26,831 nt of DNA from Collinsella sp. (GCA_019414645.1 DXLP01000024.1:7038-33868); one strand, 5' to 3'. Counted from the stretch's first letter, positions 1 through 7,839 are shown. Notes: generated by a model not told the origin, from the sequence alone. Program-made: numbers and translations.

Positions 1-1
1 C

Positions 2-700
2 GACGCCGTCACGGCCGATGCGCGCGTGGGCGCCTGCCCCAAGTGCGGCAAGGACCTGGTTATGAAGACGAGCGCCAAGACCCGTGGCAGCTTTATCGGC
101 TGCATGGGCTGGCCCGACTGCGACGTGACTTATCCGGTGCCGAGCGGCGTCAAGGTAAGCCCGCTCGAGGGCGAGGCGGCCGTGTGCCCCGAGTGCGGCG
201 CGCCGCGCATTAAGTGCCAGCCGTTCCGCCAGAAGGCCTTCGAGATTTGCGTGAACCCCACATGCCCCACCAACTACGAGCCCGACCTTAAGGTGGGCGA
301 GTGCAAGGTGTGTGCCGAGGCCGGACGCCATGGCGATCTGATTGCACACAAGAGCGAGAAGAGCGGCAAGCGCTTTATCCGCTGCACCAACTATGACGAT
401 TGCGGCGTGAGCTATCCGCTGCCGGCGCGTGGCAAGCTCGAGGCGACGGGCGAGACCTGTCCCGAGTGCGGCGCCCCCATCGTGGTGGTCAACACGGCGC
501 GCGGTCCGTGGCGTATCTGCGTCAACATGGACTGCCCGACCAAGGAGAAGAAGCCCGCCCGCGGCCGCAAGACTGCGACCAAGGCGAGCACGGCGAAGAA
601 GACCTCGACTGCGAAGAAGACGACGGCTAAGAAAGCCACTGCCGCCAAGAAGACGACCGCGAAGAAGTCGACTGCCAAGAAAGCAGCCGCCGACAAGTAA
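2..700 (+). CDS. topA: DNA topoisomerase I, C-terminal part (5' end outside window)
   Basis: The frame is open to the left edge, so only the last 232 codons or so are seen. Four zinc-ribbon units follow one another: CPKCG...C..WPDC, CPECG...CVNPTC, CKVC...CTNYDDC and CPECG...CVNMDC, the arrangement of the topoisomerase I C-terminal zinc domains that hold single-stranded DNA. The last 50 residues or so are an almost pure Lys/Ala/Thr/Ser tail (repeated AKK-T units). Such basic tails are known in actinobacterial topoisomerase I, where they aid processive relaxation of negative supercoils. The catalytic toprim and Tyr domains would lie upstream. The zinc-ribbon repeats plus tail and the tmk/holB neighbourhood make the call strong, although the catalytic half is not visible. 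Confidence 0.88.
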   Translation, partial: DAVTADARVGACPKCGKDLVMKTSAKTRGSFIGCMGWPDCDVTYPVPSGVKVSPLEGEAAVCPECGAPRIKCQPFRQKAFEICVNPTCPTNYEPDLKVGECKVCAEAGRHGDLIAHKSEKSGKRFIRCTNYDDCGVSYPLPARGKLEATGETCPECGAPIVVVNTARGPWRICVNMDCPTKEKKPARGRKTATKASTAKKTSTAKKTTAKKATAAKKTTAKKSTAKKAAADK

Positions 701-722
701 CGGCGCAGTCGAAACATTGCCC

Positions 723-762
723 AAAAAACGAGCGAGGGTCCCATGATCCTCGCTCGTTTTTT
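723..762. terminator. Bidirectional intrinsic terminator
   Basis: A perfect stem CGAGCGAGG (729-737) / CCTCGCTCG (748-756) has a 10-nt loop and is flanked by A6 on the left and T6 on the right. It therefore works in both directions, ending topA on the plus strand and the convergent zinc-ribbon gene on the minus strand. Confidence 0.9.
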
Positions 763-764
763 GA

Positions 765-823
765 CCGGCAGTTAGGGACATTCCTTTTTCTGCCGGCAGT
801 TTAGGAACGTCCCTAACTGCCGG
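765..823. repeat. Intergenic palindrome with TAGGGAC core (REP/MITE-like)
   Basis: A perfect 15-bp inverted repeat (765-779 with 809-823) begins with CCGGCAG and contains TTAGGGAC. Between the arms a third, imperfect copy of the left arm (793-808, CCGGCAGTTTAGGAAC) occurs in direct orientation. It lies directly after the terminator and before the stop codon of the convergent gene. The core resembles that of the palindrome at 1885-1953. Confidence 0.75.
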
Positions 824-841
824 CTCGGAAACGACAAGGCG

Positions 842-1816
842 TTAGTTCACTTCGACGGGTTTGGCGCCGGGATAGCGCTCCTCAAAGTCTAGGCGGTACT
901 TATTGTCATTGGTGCCCGCCACGTTGTCGCGCGACAGCGGCGCCACGATCTCGTTCTTATGGTCCGCGGGCTTTGCGTACTTTAAGCTGATCTCCCAGGC
1001 ATCGCAGATCGCATCGATGCGGTGATCCAGGTCGTCGTACAGAGCGATGATGTCCTTCCACGAGCTGTAGTTCTTAGAGCTTGTGGGGACGTCCAGGTCC
1101 TCGACAATGTCGTAATACTGCTCGATGGTGTCCTCCGTGCGCTCGGCGACGTCAGCGAGATTTTGACGGGTGGTACGGTCCTCTTCCAGATAGCTGCCAT
1201 TGAAGGCCTGCGCGCAGGCGCGGACCTGGCTATCGAGATCTTCGAGCAGGTCGTAGTATTCGCTCAGGCGACGGTAGAGGTTTTGCTCGGAGAGGGTCGC
1301 TTCGCCGCCATCATCGTCGTCATCGTCAAAAAGGCTATTGGGGTCGTCGAGGGGCTTGAGGTCATCATCGTCAACATCATGGTGCAGCTTAGTAATCTCG
1401 GCAGTCGTTTGCGTGGCGGCATTGTCGAAAGGCTTGATCACAAAGAAAACGACCAGGGCGATGATGATTGCCACCAGCACAACGATAACGGCGATAAGCG
1501 CCTTGGTGCTGCTCTTTTTGGCGGCGGGGGCCTGCGGTGAATCAGACGCGTATGTAGACGCCGGTTGCTGTTGGGGCGGGGTGTCCGCGACGGGTATGCG
1601 CTGCGTCGTTTCGACCGCTGCAGGGCCGGCGGCGGGGTCGGGGCGATAGGCGAGGGGGTCGTCCGGCTTAGCTTGCGGCGTATCGAGGGAGCCGGTCTTC
1701 TCAAACGCGGGTTGGCCATTGCTTGCGGTTGTCTGCTCAACGGGTGCACCGCACGAGGTGCAGAACTTGGCATCATCTGCAAGAAGCTTGCCGCACGAGG
1801 CGCAATACCGAGACAT
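842..1816 (-). CDS. Zinc-ribbon domain membrane protein of unknown function
   Basis: The protein has 324 residues. The N-terminus is a double-CxxC zinc ribbon (CASCGKL...FCTSCGAP, residues 4-26 or so), followed by a Pro/Ala/Gln-rich linker. A single strong membrane helix (ALIAVIVVLVAIIIALVVFF, about residues 105-128) comes next, then a C-terminal domain with a very acidic Asp-rich stretch and predicted helices. Topology is probably zinc ribbon inside and helical domain outside. The ATG at 1816 is preferred to a GTG six codons upstream because AAAGGAG sits 5 nt before it. Proteins with this layout are common hypothetical proteins in Coriobacteriia and Firmicutes, and no reaction can be assigned. 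The gene converges on topA. Confidence 0.8.
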   Translation of the reverse strand: MSRYCASCGKLLADDAKFCTSCGAPVEQTTASNGQPAFEKTGSLDTPQAKPDDPLAYRPDPAAGPAAVETTQRIPVADTPPQQQPASTYASDSPQAPAAKKSSTKALIAVIVVLVAIIIALVVFFVIKPFDNAATQTTAEITKLHHDVDDDDLKPLDDPNSLFDDDDDDGGEATLSEQNLYRRLSEYYDLLEDLDSQVRACAQAFNGSYLEEDRTTRQNLADVAERTEDTIEQYYDIVEDLDVPTSSKNYSSWKDIIALYDDLDHRIDAICDAWEISLKYAKPADHKNEIVAPLSRDNVAGTNDNKYRLDFEERYPGAKPVEVN

Positions 1817-1884
1817 TGCCACTCCTTTCGCCACATTTCAAATCAATACGACGATTATACCCAGCGCTCAAAATTCCCCATCAT

Positions 1885-1953
1885 AAGTTGCGGTGAAATA
1901 GGGACTGTTTGGCGGTCTCAGAGCTTCAATCAGTCCCTATTTCACCGCAACTT
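1885..1953. repeat. Intergenic 23-bp perfect palindrome with TAGGGAC core
   Basis: The left arm 1885-1907 (begins AAGTTGCGGTG, ends ATAGGGACTG) is perfectly complementary to 1931-1953, with a 23-nt loop. It lies between the divergent zinc-ribbon gene and tmk. It has no T-run, so it is not a typical terminator. It resembles the palindrome at 765-823 in its TAGGGAC/GTCCCTA core and overall shape. Confidence 0.8.
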
Positions 1954-1973
1954 TGGAAAGACACCTTTAGCCA

Positions 1974-2003
1974 TTGGGGGCGCGCCTGCCCCTGGGGTAT
2001 CAT
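1974..2003 (+). promoter_or_regulatory. Possible promoter of the tmk operon
   Basis: TTGGGG (1974-1979) and TATCAT (1998-2003) are separated by 18 nt, about 50 nt before the tmk start. A near-identical GGGTATCATGGCT string occurs before comF (5596-5608). Both hexamers deviate from consensus, so this is a tentative call. Confidence 0.35.
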
Positions 2004-2055
2004 GGCTTGGTTGATATATCTGCATTTACGCGCCTTATAGGAAGGGGCTGCGCTC

Positions 2056-2739
2056 ATGGCTTTTGAGCCCGCTCAACATAGCTTTATCACGCTCGAGGGC
2101 GTCGATGGTGCCGGCAAGTCCACGCAGGCGCGTCTGCTTGCCCGCGCGCTCGAACTCGCTGGCTACCAGGTTGTGAGCCTGCGCGAGCCGGGCGGCACCG
2201 CCATCAGCGAAAAGATCCGCGCTCTGCTGCTCGACCCCGCCAATACGGCGATGGGCGACACCTGCGAGTTGCTGCTCTACGAGGCGGCGCGCGCTCAGTT
2301 GGTGCACGAGGTCATAGCTCCCGCCCTCGCGGCCGGCAAGGTGGTCCTGTGCGACCGCTTCTACGATTCCACGACCTGCTACCAGGCATTTGCCGACGGC
2401 CTCGATCGCCAGATAGTGTGCGATGCCAATAACCTGGCCGTCGCGGGAACACACCCGGCGCTCACGCTCGTCTACCACATCACGCCCGAGCAGGCGGCGC
2501 TACGCATGGCAGCCCGTGGCGCGGCAGATCGCATGGAGGCAAAAGGCATGACATTCCAGGAGCGTGTTTACCAGGGATTTTGCGCCATTGCTGCCGAGGA
2601 GCCAAACCGCGTAAAGCTCATCGACGCCACTGCGACCGTCGAGGAAGTCTTCGAGAAGACGGTCGAGCAGATTCGCGCGTACGGTCTCGACATTTCGCAA
2701 GATGCTGTCGCCGCCGCGCTTGCCAAGGAGGCCGAGTAA
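2056..2739 (+). CDS. tmk: Thymidylate kinase
   Basis: Phosphorylates dTMP to dTDP with ATP in the cytoplasm, an essential step of dTTP synthesis. The P-loop is clear at residues 15-23 (GVDGAGKST). The dTMP-binding segment REPGGT and the DRFYDST motif follow, then a LID-like region (AADRMEAKG). At 227 residues it is slightly longer than the usual 205-215 because of a short Ala-rich C-terminal extension. The ATG is preceded by AGGAAGGGG (2039-2047). It is followed after one base by the GTG of holB, so the two are co-transcribed and probably translationally coupled. The tmk-holB-ricT order is also kept in Bacillus subtilis. Confidence 0.95.
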   Translation: MAFEPAQHSFITLEGVDGAGKSTQARLLARALELAGYQVVSLREPGGTAISEKIRALLLDPANTAMGDTCELLLYEAARAQLVHEVIAPALAAGKVVLCDRFYDSTTCYQAFADGLDRQIVCDANNLAVAGTHPALTLVYHITPEQAALRMAARGAADRMEAKGMTFQERVYQGFCAIAAEEPNRVKLIDATATVEEVFEKTVEQIRAYGLDISQDAVAAALAKEAE

Positions 2740-2740
2740 C

Positions 2741-3868
2741 GTGGCCCCCGCTCAGGCAAGCCTGCTGGCCAAGCTCGACACCCAAGAGCGCGTTCGCGAT
2801 TTTTTGACCAACGCCGTCGCCAGCGGCCGCGCATCGCACGCCTACCTGTTTTTGGGCGCTCCCGGTGCCGGCAAGCTCGATGCCGCATGGGCGCTCGCCC
2901 AGGCCTTCCTGTGCGAGCAGGACGGCTGCGGAGCATGCGACAGCTGCGTACGCGTTGCTCGGCATACGCATCCTGACGTGCACTATTACACGCCCGAGAG
3001 CGCCACAGGCTACCTCATTGCCCAGACCCGCGAGCTGCTCGATGACGTGCCGCTGGCGCCCATCCGTGCCAAGGCCAAGGTCTACATCATCGATCGTGCC
3101 GAGCAACTGCGCGCTAACACCGCCAACGCGCTGCTCAAGACACTCGAGGAGCCGCCCGAGGGCGTTATGTTCATCTTGTTGGGCACCTCGGCAGACGTGA
3201 TGTTGCCCACCATCGTGAGCCGCTGTCAGTGCGTGCCGTTTCGGCTGGTGTCGCCCACCGTGGCCGCGCAGGCCGTGAGCCGCGCGACGGGTCAGGATCT
3301 CGCGCGTTGCCGCATGGCGGTCGCCGTGGCGGGAAGCCCCACACGCGGCATCGAGTTCCTTAAGAGTGCCGAGCGCCAGGATGCTCGCCGCCAAATGGTC
3401 CGCGCCATCGATTCGCTCATCGCTGCCGACGAGGCTGATGTGCTCAGCCGCGCCAAGTCGCTCATCGTCGCCGTTAAGGCGCCGCTCGCCGAGGTCAAGT
3501 CCACACAGGAAAAGGTGCTCGAGCAAAACGCCGACTACCTGTCGCGTGGAGCATTGAAGCAGCTTGAGGACCGCAACAAGCGCGAACTCAACGCGCGCGA
3601 GCGTTCGGGTATCATGGAAGCGCTGGCGAGCGCGCGGACGCTCATGCGCGACGTGCTGCTGACACTTCAGGACGAGGCGGCCGACGTCGTGAACGAAGAC
3701 GTGCGCGACACGATCGGGCGGCTTGCCGCCGCGACGAATGTTGCGGGTGCCACCCAGGCGCTCGAGGCGGTTGCCACGGCTGAGCGCAACATAGCCAGAA
3801 ACGTTACTCCCCAGCTGGCCATCGAGGTCATGCTGTTCGATATCAGGAAGGCACTGAAATGCCGTTAG
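2741..3868 (+). CDS. holB: DNA polymerase III delta' subunit
   Basis: Clamp-loader subunit that helps load the beta sliding clamp. With the GTG start at 2741 (GGAGG about 10 nt upstream, inside the tmk end) the protein has 375 residues. A P-loop-like GAPGAGKLDA begins near residue 39. A zinc-binding cysteine group (CEQDGCGACDSC) follows, then HPD, the Walker B-like VYIIDRAEQL, and NALLKTLEEPPEG plus TIVSRCQ, the usual sensor and SRC region of delta'. An in-frame ATG further upstream lies inside tmk and is rejected. The 3' end overlaps the ricT start by 10 nt, indicating coupling. Confidence 0.93.
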   Translation: MAPAQASLLAKLDTQERVRDFLTNAVASGRASHAYLFLGAPGAGKLDAAWALAQAFLCEQDGCGACDSCVRVARHTHPDVHYYTPESATGYLIAQTRELLDDVPLAPIRAKAKVYIIDRAEQLRANTANALLKTLEEPPEGVMFILLGTSADVMLPTIVSRCQCVPFRLVSPTVAAQAVSRATGQDLARCRMAVAVAGSPTRGIEFLKSAERQDARRQMVRAIDSLIAADEADVLSRAKSLIVAVKAPLAEVKSTQEKVLEQNADYLSRGALKQLEDRNKRELNARERSGIMEALASARTLMRDVLLTLQDEAADVVNEDVRDTIGRLAAATNVAGATQALEAVATAERNIARNVTPQLAIEVMLFDIRKALKCR

Positions 3869-5553
3869 TCGTACCCGTTAAGTTTACCTACGCCTCGCGC
3901 GACCTGTGGTTTGACCCGCAGGATCTGGATATCCTCGAGGCCGATTATGCCATTTGCTCCACCGAGCGCGGGACCGAGATCGGCCTGGTCACGGCCGATC
4001 CCTTCGAGGTGCCGCAAAATGAGATCGGCCAGCCGCTCAAGCCCGTGCTGCGCGTGGCGAGCGACATCGACCTGCAGCTTGCCGACGACCTGGCCATCCA
4101 GGGCGACGAGGCGATGGTCGATTTCCGCCGTCTCGTCAAAGAGCTCGACCTCGAGATGAAGCCGGTCGGCGTCGAGTACCTGTTTGGCGGCGAGAAGGCC
4201 GTGTTCTACTTTGCGGCCGAGGAGCGCGTCGATTTTCGTCAGCTCGTCAAGGACCTGTCCTCGACGCTGCACATTCGCGTCGACATGCGTCAGATCGGCG
4301 TGCGCGATGAGACCCGCCTTGTGGGCGGCTATGCCCAATGCGGACAGGAGCTCTGCTGCACGCGCTTTGGCGGACAGTTTGAGCCCGTCTCGATTCGCAT
4401 GGCAAAAGAGCAGGATCTGCCGCTCAACTCGTCCAAGATCAGTGGCGTCTGCGGCCGCCTGATGTGCTGCCTGCGCTACGAGTTCGAGGCGTACAAGGAC
4501 TTTAAGAGCCGCGCGCCCAAAAAGAAGACGCTTATCGGTACGCCGTTTGGCAAGGCGCGCATCCAGGAATATGACACGCCGCGTGAGCAGCTGGTGCTGC
4601 GCCTGGAGAACGGCAAAGTCTTTAAGGTCAACCTGGCCGATATGACGTGCTCGGAGGGCTGCAAAAAGAAGGCCGCCGAACAGGGCTGCAACTGCCGCCC
4701 CGACTGTGTGACGCGCGATGTGCTCGAGCGCATCGAGTCGCCCGAGATGCGCCTGGCGCTCATGGAACTCGATCGCGAGAACGGCGTTGACGTGGGCGAT
4801 GGCCTGTCGAGTGCCGATCGTCTGGCCGGCACATCGATGCCCAAGCGCCGTCGTCGCGATGCCGAATCCGATGCTCGCACCGCTCAGGGCCAGGGCGAGG
4901 GCCGTGGCCGTGGAAAGGGCCGCGGCAAGGCCGAGGCACCCGAGGCCGAGGAGGCAGCTGGTGGCCGTCGCCGCCGCAAGCGCGCGGCGTCCGTCGACAA
5001 TGGCGAGGCCGCGGGTAAGAACGCTTCCCGCGAGCGCGAGGCTCAGCAGTCCCAGCAGCAAAACCGCGGCGGTGGCATGAACCCCACGCGCCGTCGTCGC
5101 CGTCACCTGTCGAGCGAGGAGCGCGAGGACGCCTTCCGCGCCGCAGCCGCTCGCGAGGCCGGTGCCGCTCCCAAGGGTGGCTCGGGTTCCGACGCGCCTG
5201 CCGACAAGGCTGGCAAGCCGCGTGGCGAGGAGGAGCGCGCGTCACGTCCGCGTCGTCGCCATTCCTCGGGCACGCAGCAGAAGCCCTCGGTTCCTTCTGT
5301 GGCCGATCAGGTTTCGGATGGCGAAGTCAAGGTCACGCGCCGTCGCCCCGGCGATGGCGGAGGAGCTGCCGCCAAGGCTTCGCACGGCGGCGCTCGCGAC
5401 GAGTGCGAACCGCGTGAGGATCGCGGCGGCGAGGGCTCGACCGACCAGGGTCAAAAGCGTCGCCGTCGCCGTCGCTCCCGCAAGCCGCGCCAGGACGGTG
5501 GCGAAGGCTCGACCCGCACCTCGTCCGCACCGCAACCGCCTGCCGGCGAATAA
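3859..5553 (+). CDS. ricT: PSP1-domain protein, RicT/YaaT family, with Arg-rich C-terminal extension
   Basis: The first 300 residues or so match the PSP1 / 'stage 0 sporulation' family. In B. subtilis the RicT-RicA-RicF complex binds Fe-S clusters and directs RNase Y cleavage. Conserved cysteines are visible: C161-x4-C166-C167 and C198-x4-C203-C204. A further compact group (C264, C268, C277, C279, C283) follows. Family members are usually near 270-300 residues. This one is 564, the extra 250 being a low-complexity Arg/Glu/Gly/Ala tail with at least six poly-Arg clusters, probably disordered and RNA- or membrane-binding. The start overlaps holB by 10 nt. RicA and RicF are not seen in the window, so whether the same complex exists is unknown. 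Confidence 0.88.
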   Translation: MPLVVPVKFTYASRDLWFDPQDLDILEADYAICSTERGTEIGLVTADPFEVPQNEIGQPLKPVLRVASDIDLQLADDLAIQGDEAMVDFRRLVKELDLEMKPVGVEYLFGGEKAVFYFAAEERVDFRQLVKDLSSTLHIRVDMRQIGVRDETRLVGGYAQCGQELCCTRFGGQFEPVSIRMAKEQDLPLNSSKISGVCGRLMCCLRYEFEAYKDFKSRAPKKKTLIGTPFGKARIQEYDTPREQLVLRLENGKVFKVNLADMTCSEGCKKKAAEQGCNCRPDCVTRDVLERIESPEMRLALMELDRENGVDVGDGLSSADRLAGTSMPKRRRRDAESDARTAQGQGEGRGRGKGRGKAEAPEAEEAAGGRRRRKRAASVDNGEAAGKNASREREAQQSQQQNRGGGMNPTRRRRRHLSSEEREDAFRAAAAREAGAAPKGGSGSDAPADKAGKPRGEEERASRPRRRHSSGTQQKPSVPSVADQVSDGEVKVTRRRPGDGGGAAAKASHGGARDECEPREDRGGEGSTDQGQKRRRRRRSRKPRQDGGEGSTRTSSAPQPPAGE

Positions 5554-5615
5554 CGTCCGTAAGCGGATGTAACCCGCCTGACCCCAGCACCTCTGGGTAT
5601 CATGGCTCTACACCG

Positions 5616-5651
5616 ACAACCCTCCCTTCGCCTTCGCGTAGGGAGGGTTGT
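5616..5651 (+). promoter_or_regulatory. Hairpin enclosing the comF ribosome binding site
   Basis: ACAACCCTCCC (5616-5626) pairs perfectly with GGGAGGGTTGT (5641-5651), loop 14 nt. The right arm contains the only good Shine-Dalgarno (GGGAGG) for the comF ATG at 5655. No T-run follows, so it is less likely a terminator than a structure limiting comF translation. Its function is inferred. Confidence 0.6.
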
Positions 5652-5654
5652 GTC

Positions 5655-6461
5655 ATGAAGAGACATCTGAATGTGTTGAGTCGCTTGCAGGGTGCAGGCA
5701 CCCTACCGTTTGCGGACGAATTGCTGCCGCTTGCCGAGCGCGCGACGTATGAGGCGCTCGAGGCGTTGTCGCCCACGCGATGCGCTGGCTGCGAGCGTTC
5801 CGGTGCGCTGATCTGCCAGGATTGTCTGGCATCGCTCGCGCTCATCGATCCGTGTCATAGTTGCATCCGATGCGGCGCCCCGTTTGGGGATTTGCTGTGT
5901 ACCGAGTGCTCGGTCGAGGGCACGTCTTCGGCAATGGCCGAGGCGCTCGATCGCTGCCTGGCGTGTGCCGTCTATGCACATCCGCTGCCGCGCATCATCA
6001 AGGCGTACAAGGATGCGGGCGAGCGCCGTCTGGCACCGTATCTGGCGGAGTTGCTCTACGACACTGCCTTGCATGCCCAGGTGGCAGCATCCGATCGCTA
6101 CGGCAGCGTGCTGTCCGGCGCCGACGCGGTGGTATTTGTGCCCGCGACTGCGGCAGCGTTTCGGCGGCGTGGGTTCGATCATATGGAAGCAATCGCGCGC
6201 TCGTTTTGCGATCTTTCGGGTGTGTCGTTGCTGGACGCCCTGGTCAAATACGGTCACGGTGACCAGCGAGAGCTCGGCCGCGATGAGCGCCGGGAGCATG
6301 CCCGGGGCATGTACGAGACGGTCGAGGATGTGCGCGGTCGCCGTCTGCTGCTCATCGATGATGTCATTACCACGGGCGCGACCATGGCAGCAGCCTCGGC
6401 GGAGCTCAAGCGTGTCGGCGCCGCAGCAGTCGATGGCCTCGCTATCGCACGCGTTTGGTAG
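5655..6461 (+). CDS. comF: ComF family protein (phosphoribosyltransferase-like)
   Basis: The 268-residue protein has an N-terminal double zinc-finger region (CAGCERS...CQDC and CHSCIRCGAPFG...CTEC) and a C-terminal type I phosphoribosyltransferase fold. The fold is marked by the PRPP loop LLLIDDVITTGAT near residues 231-243 and an upstream FVPAT...FRRRGFDHMEAIA segment. ComF/ComFC proteins act in DNA uptake during natural transformation, probably with the ComFA helicase, although their enzymatic reaction is unresolved. No comFA gene is present in the window. The ATG is 8 nt after GGGAGG, which is buried in a stem. The next gene starts 12 nt downstream. Confidence 0.88.
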   Translation: MKRHLNVLSRLQGAGTLPFADELLPLAERATYEALEALSPTRCAGCERSGALICQDCLASLALIDPCHSCIRCGAPFGDLLCTECSVEGTSSAMAEALDRCLACAVYAHPLPRIIKAYKDAGERRLAPYLAELLYDTALHAQVAASDRYGSVLSGADAVVFVPATAAAFRRRGFDHMEAIARSFCDLSGVSLLDALVKYGHGDQRELGRDERREHARGMYETVEDVRGRRLLLIDDVITTGATMAAASAELKRVGAAAVDGLAIARVW

Positions 6462-6472
6462 GGGGTGGTTTT

Positions 6473-7585
6473 GTGGCAGTGAAGATAGCGCGGCGCATCG
6501 AGCCGACAAGCGAGCAACTGGCGGCCTCCGTAGTCCTGACCGGTGCCTCGGCGCTGCGCATGATGCGCGCCGAGCGCCGACAAATGGGTTACATCAGCTG
6601 GAGAGACCTCGATCCCGATGAAGAGCGCCGTGTGCTGCATACATCGTCTCCCTCGGCCGAGGACATTTATCTTCCCGATTTGGTGCGGATCGGGGCCGTG
6701 AGTGGCGAGGTCCAAGAAGACTTGTGCCTGCTGGTGGGGTCGGCGAAGCAGCGTCGCCGCATGCCTGGTGCAAGCTGGTCCGTTTGTTCTACAGACCTGC
6801 CGGACGCCTCGATTTTGGAGGTGGAGCCGGGAGTGTACAGCTTGTCTCCCGAGGCCCTCTGTGCCGCCGTTGCGCGCGAAGTCGGCTGTATCCAGGCATT
6901 TGCCCTGGCCCAGGAGCTGTGCTCCAAGATTTCGCTGAGCGATCGCGGGCAGTATCTGCCCCCTTACAGCTCGCCTACCGTGAACAGGCTTGCAAAGGAT
7001 AAGGACCAGCCGTCAGATGTGGGCTACTTTGAGGTCGAGCCAGTGCTGACGCCCGATCGCCTGGCAGATTACCTTGCGGCATGCAAGGGGAGCGCGGCCA
7101 AGCAGCTGCGGCGGCTGTGCCCCTTTCTGTCGGAAAACCTGCGCTCACCCATGGAATGCATCATGCTTGCCATGTTTTCGCTTCCGTTTTCTTATGGCGG
7201 ATTTGCCTGCGGTCCCTTTAAGACCGACCACAAGATCGAGTTCAACGACCGAGCGCAGGCGATCTCGGGGATGCCGTATGCGGTTTGCGATGCCCATCAG
7301 GAAGCAGCCCGGTTTGACCTGGAATACAACGGTGAGCTGGGCCATTCCTCCCGGAGGGGACGTATCCATGATGAAAAACGCAACACGGGCTTGATTACTA
7401 TGGGAATCGAGGTCGCGACGGTCAACAACGAAATGCTCTGCGACATGGAAGCGATGGAAGCGCTCGCATGGCGCATCCACCAACGTATGGGTAAGCGATA
7501 TCGCAACCGTGTTGACGCTTGCAGAAAGAAACAAGAGGCGCTATTTAACACGCTGCGGGCGTGTTTTGGGCTTAAACCCGCCTAG
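6473..7585 (+). CDS. Hypothetical protein, possible PD-(D/E)xK nuclease-like fold
   Basis: The 370-residue protein is not recognised as a named family. The C-terminal 100 residues carry FDLEYNGELGH...GRIHDEKRNTGLITMGI. This fits the pattern of Vsr/DUF559-type nuclease domains: an acidic residue and E-x-(D/N)-G near a His, then D..R and a strand. The N-terminal part has no helix-turn-helix I can be sure of, so a link to AbiEi-type antitoxins is speculative. I chose GTG 6473 as start, since GGGGGTGG lies about 4 nt upstream; GTG 6479 is possible. It follows comF by 12 nt, suggesting co-transcription. No restriction or toxin partner gene lies nearby. Function stays unknown. Confidence 0.65.
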   Translation: MAVKIARRIEPTSEQLAASVVLTGASALRMMRAERRQMGYISWRDLDPDEERRVLHTSSPSAEDIYLPDLVRIGAVSGEVQEDLCLLVGSAKQRRRMPGASWSVCSTDLPDASILEVEPGVYSLSPEALCAAVAREVGCIQAFALAQELCSKISLSDRGQYLPPYSSPTVNRLAKDKDQPSDVGYFEVEPVLTPDRLADYLAACKGSAAKQLRRLCPFLSENLRSPMECIMLAMFSLPFSYGGFACGPFKTDHKIEFNDRAQAISGMPYAVCDAHQEAARFDLEYNGELGHSSRRGRIHDEKRNTGLITMGIEVATVNNEMLCDMEAMEALAWRIHQRMGKRYRNRVDACRKKQEALFNTLRACFGLKPA

Positions 7586-7619
7586 CAATGCTCTGAAACA
7601 GGGGGTTGAATACATGCTC

Positions 7620-7836
7620 TGGCCAAAATATAGCAAATATGAGTACTGCTACAAATTCGGTAACAGCAAAATCAGGGATTTTGGGACTAGAAGATGGCGT
7701 AAATCAGAAAGATATTAAACAAATGTGGAATACCCTGGCATCAATCTGACGTTATAGAGCGTGAAAACTGTTTGCAGAGCCAAAAATTCCTGCCACTAAT
7801 TTGATAACAGTACTCATATTTGCTATTTTTTGGCCA
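7620..7836. mobile_element. MITE-like element, 217 bp with 29-bp terminal inverted repeats
   Basis: Positions 7620-7648 and 7808-7836 are inverted repeats of 29 bp with one mismatch, beginning TGGCCAAAA and ending GAGTACTG towards the interior. Similarity continues inward for another 10 nt or so with gaps. The interior is AT-rich compared with the surrounding genome and contains no convincing gene. No clear target duplication is visible at the ends. It fits a non-autonomous transposable element. A transposase would have to be elsewhere. Confidence 0.65.
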
Positions 7837-7839
7837 CGC

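Noticed and set aside
560..700. Possible DNA tandem repeat
   Set aside because: The repetitive AAGAAGACG-type sequence is explained by the Lys/Ala/Thr-rich tail of topoisomerase I.
3865..5106. 413-codon minus-strand frame opposite ricT
   Set aside because: Ala/Leu/Arg-rich shadow of ricT without motifs.
5578..5603. Sigma-70 promoter before comF
   Set aside because: TATCAT is acceptable, but the only -35-like CTGACC is 14 nt away, too close; left as unproven.
7509..7718. 69-codon frame across the end of the nuclease-like gene
   Set aside because: It spans the stop of the real gene and the MITE-like end, with no ribosome binding site.
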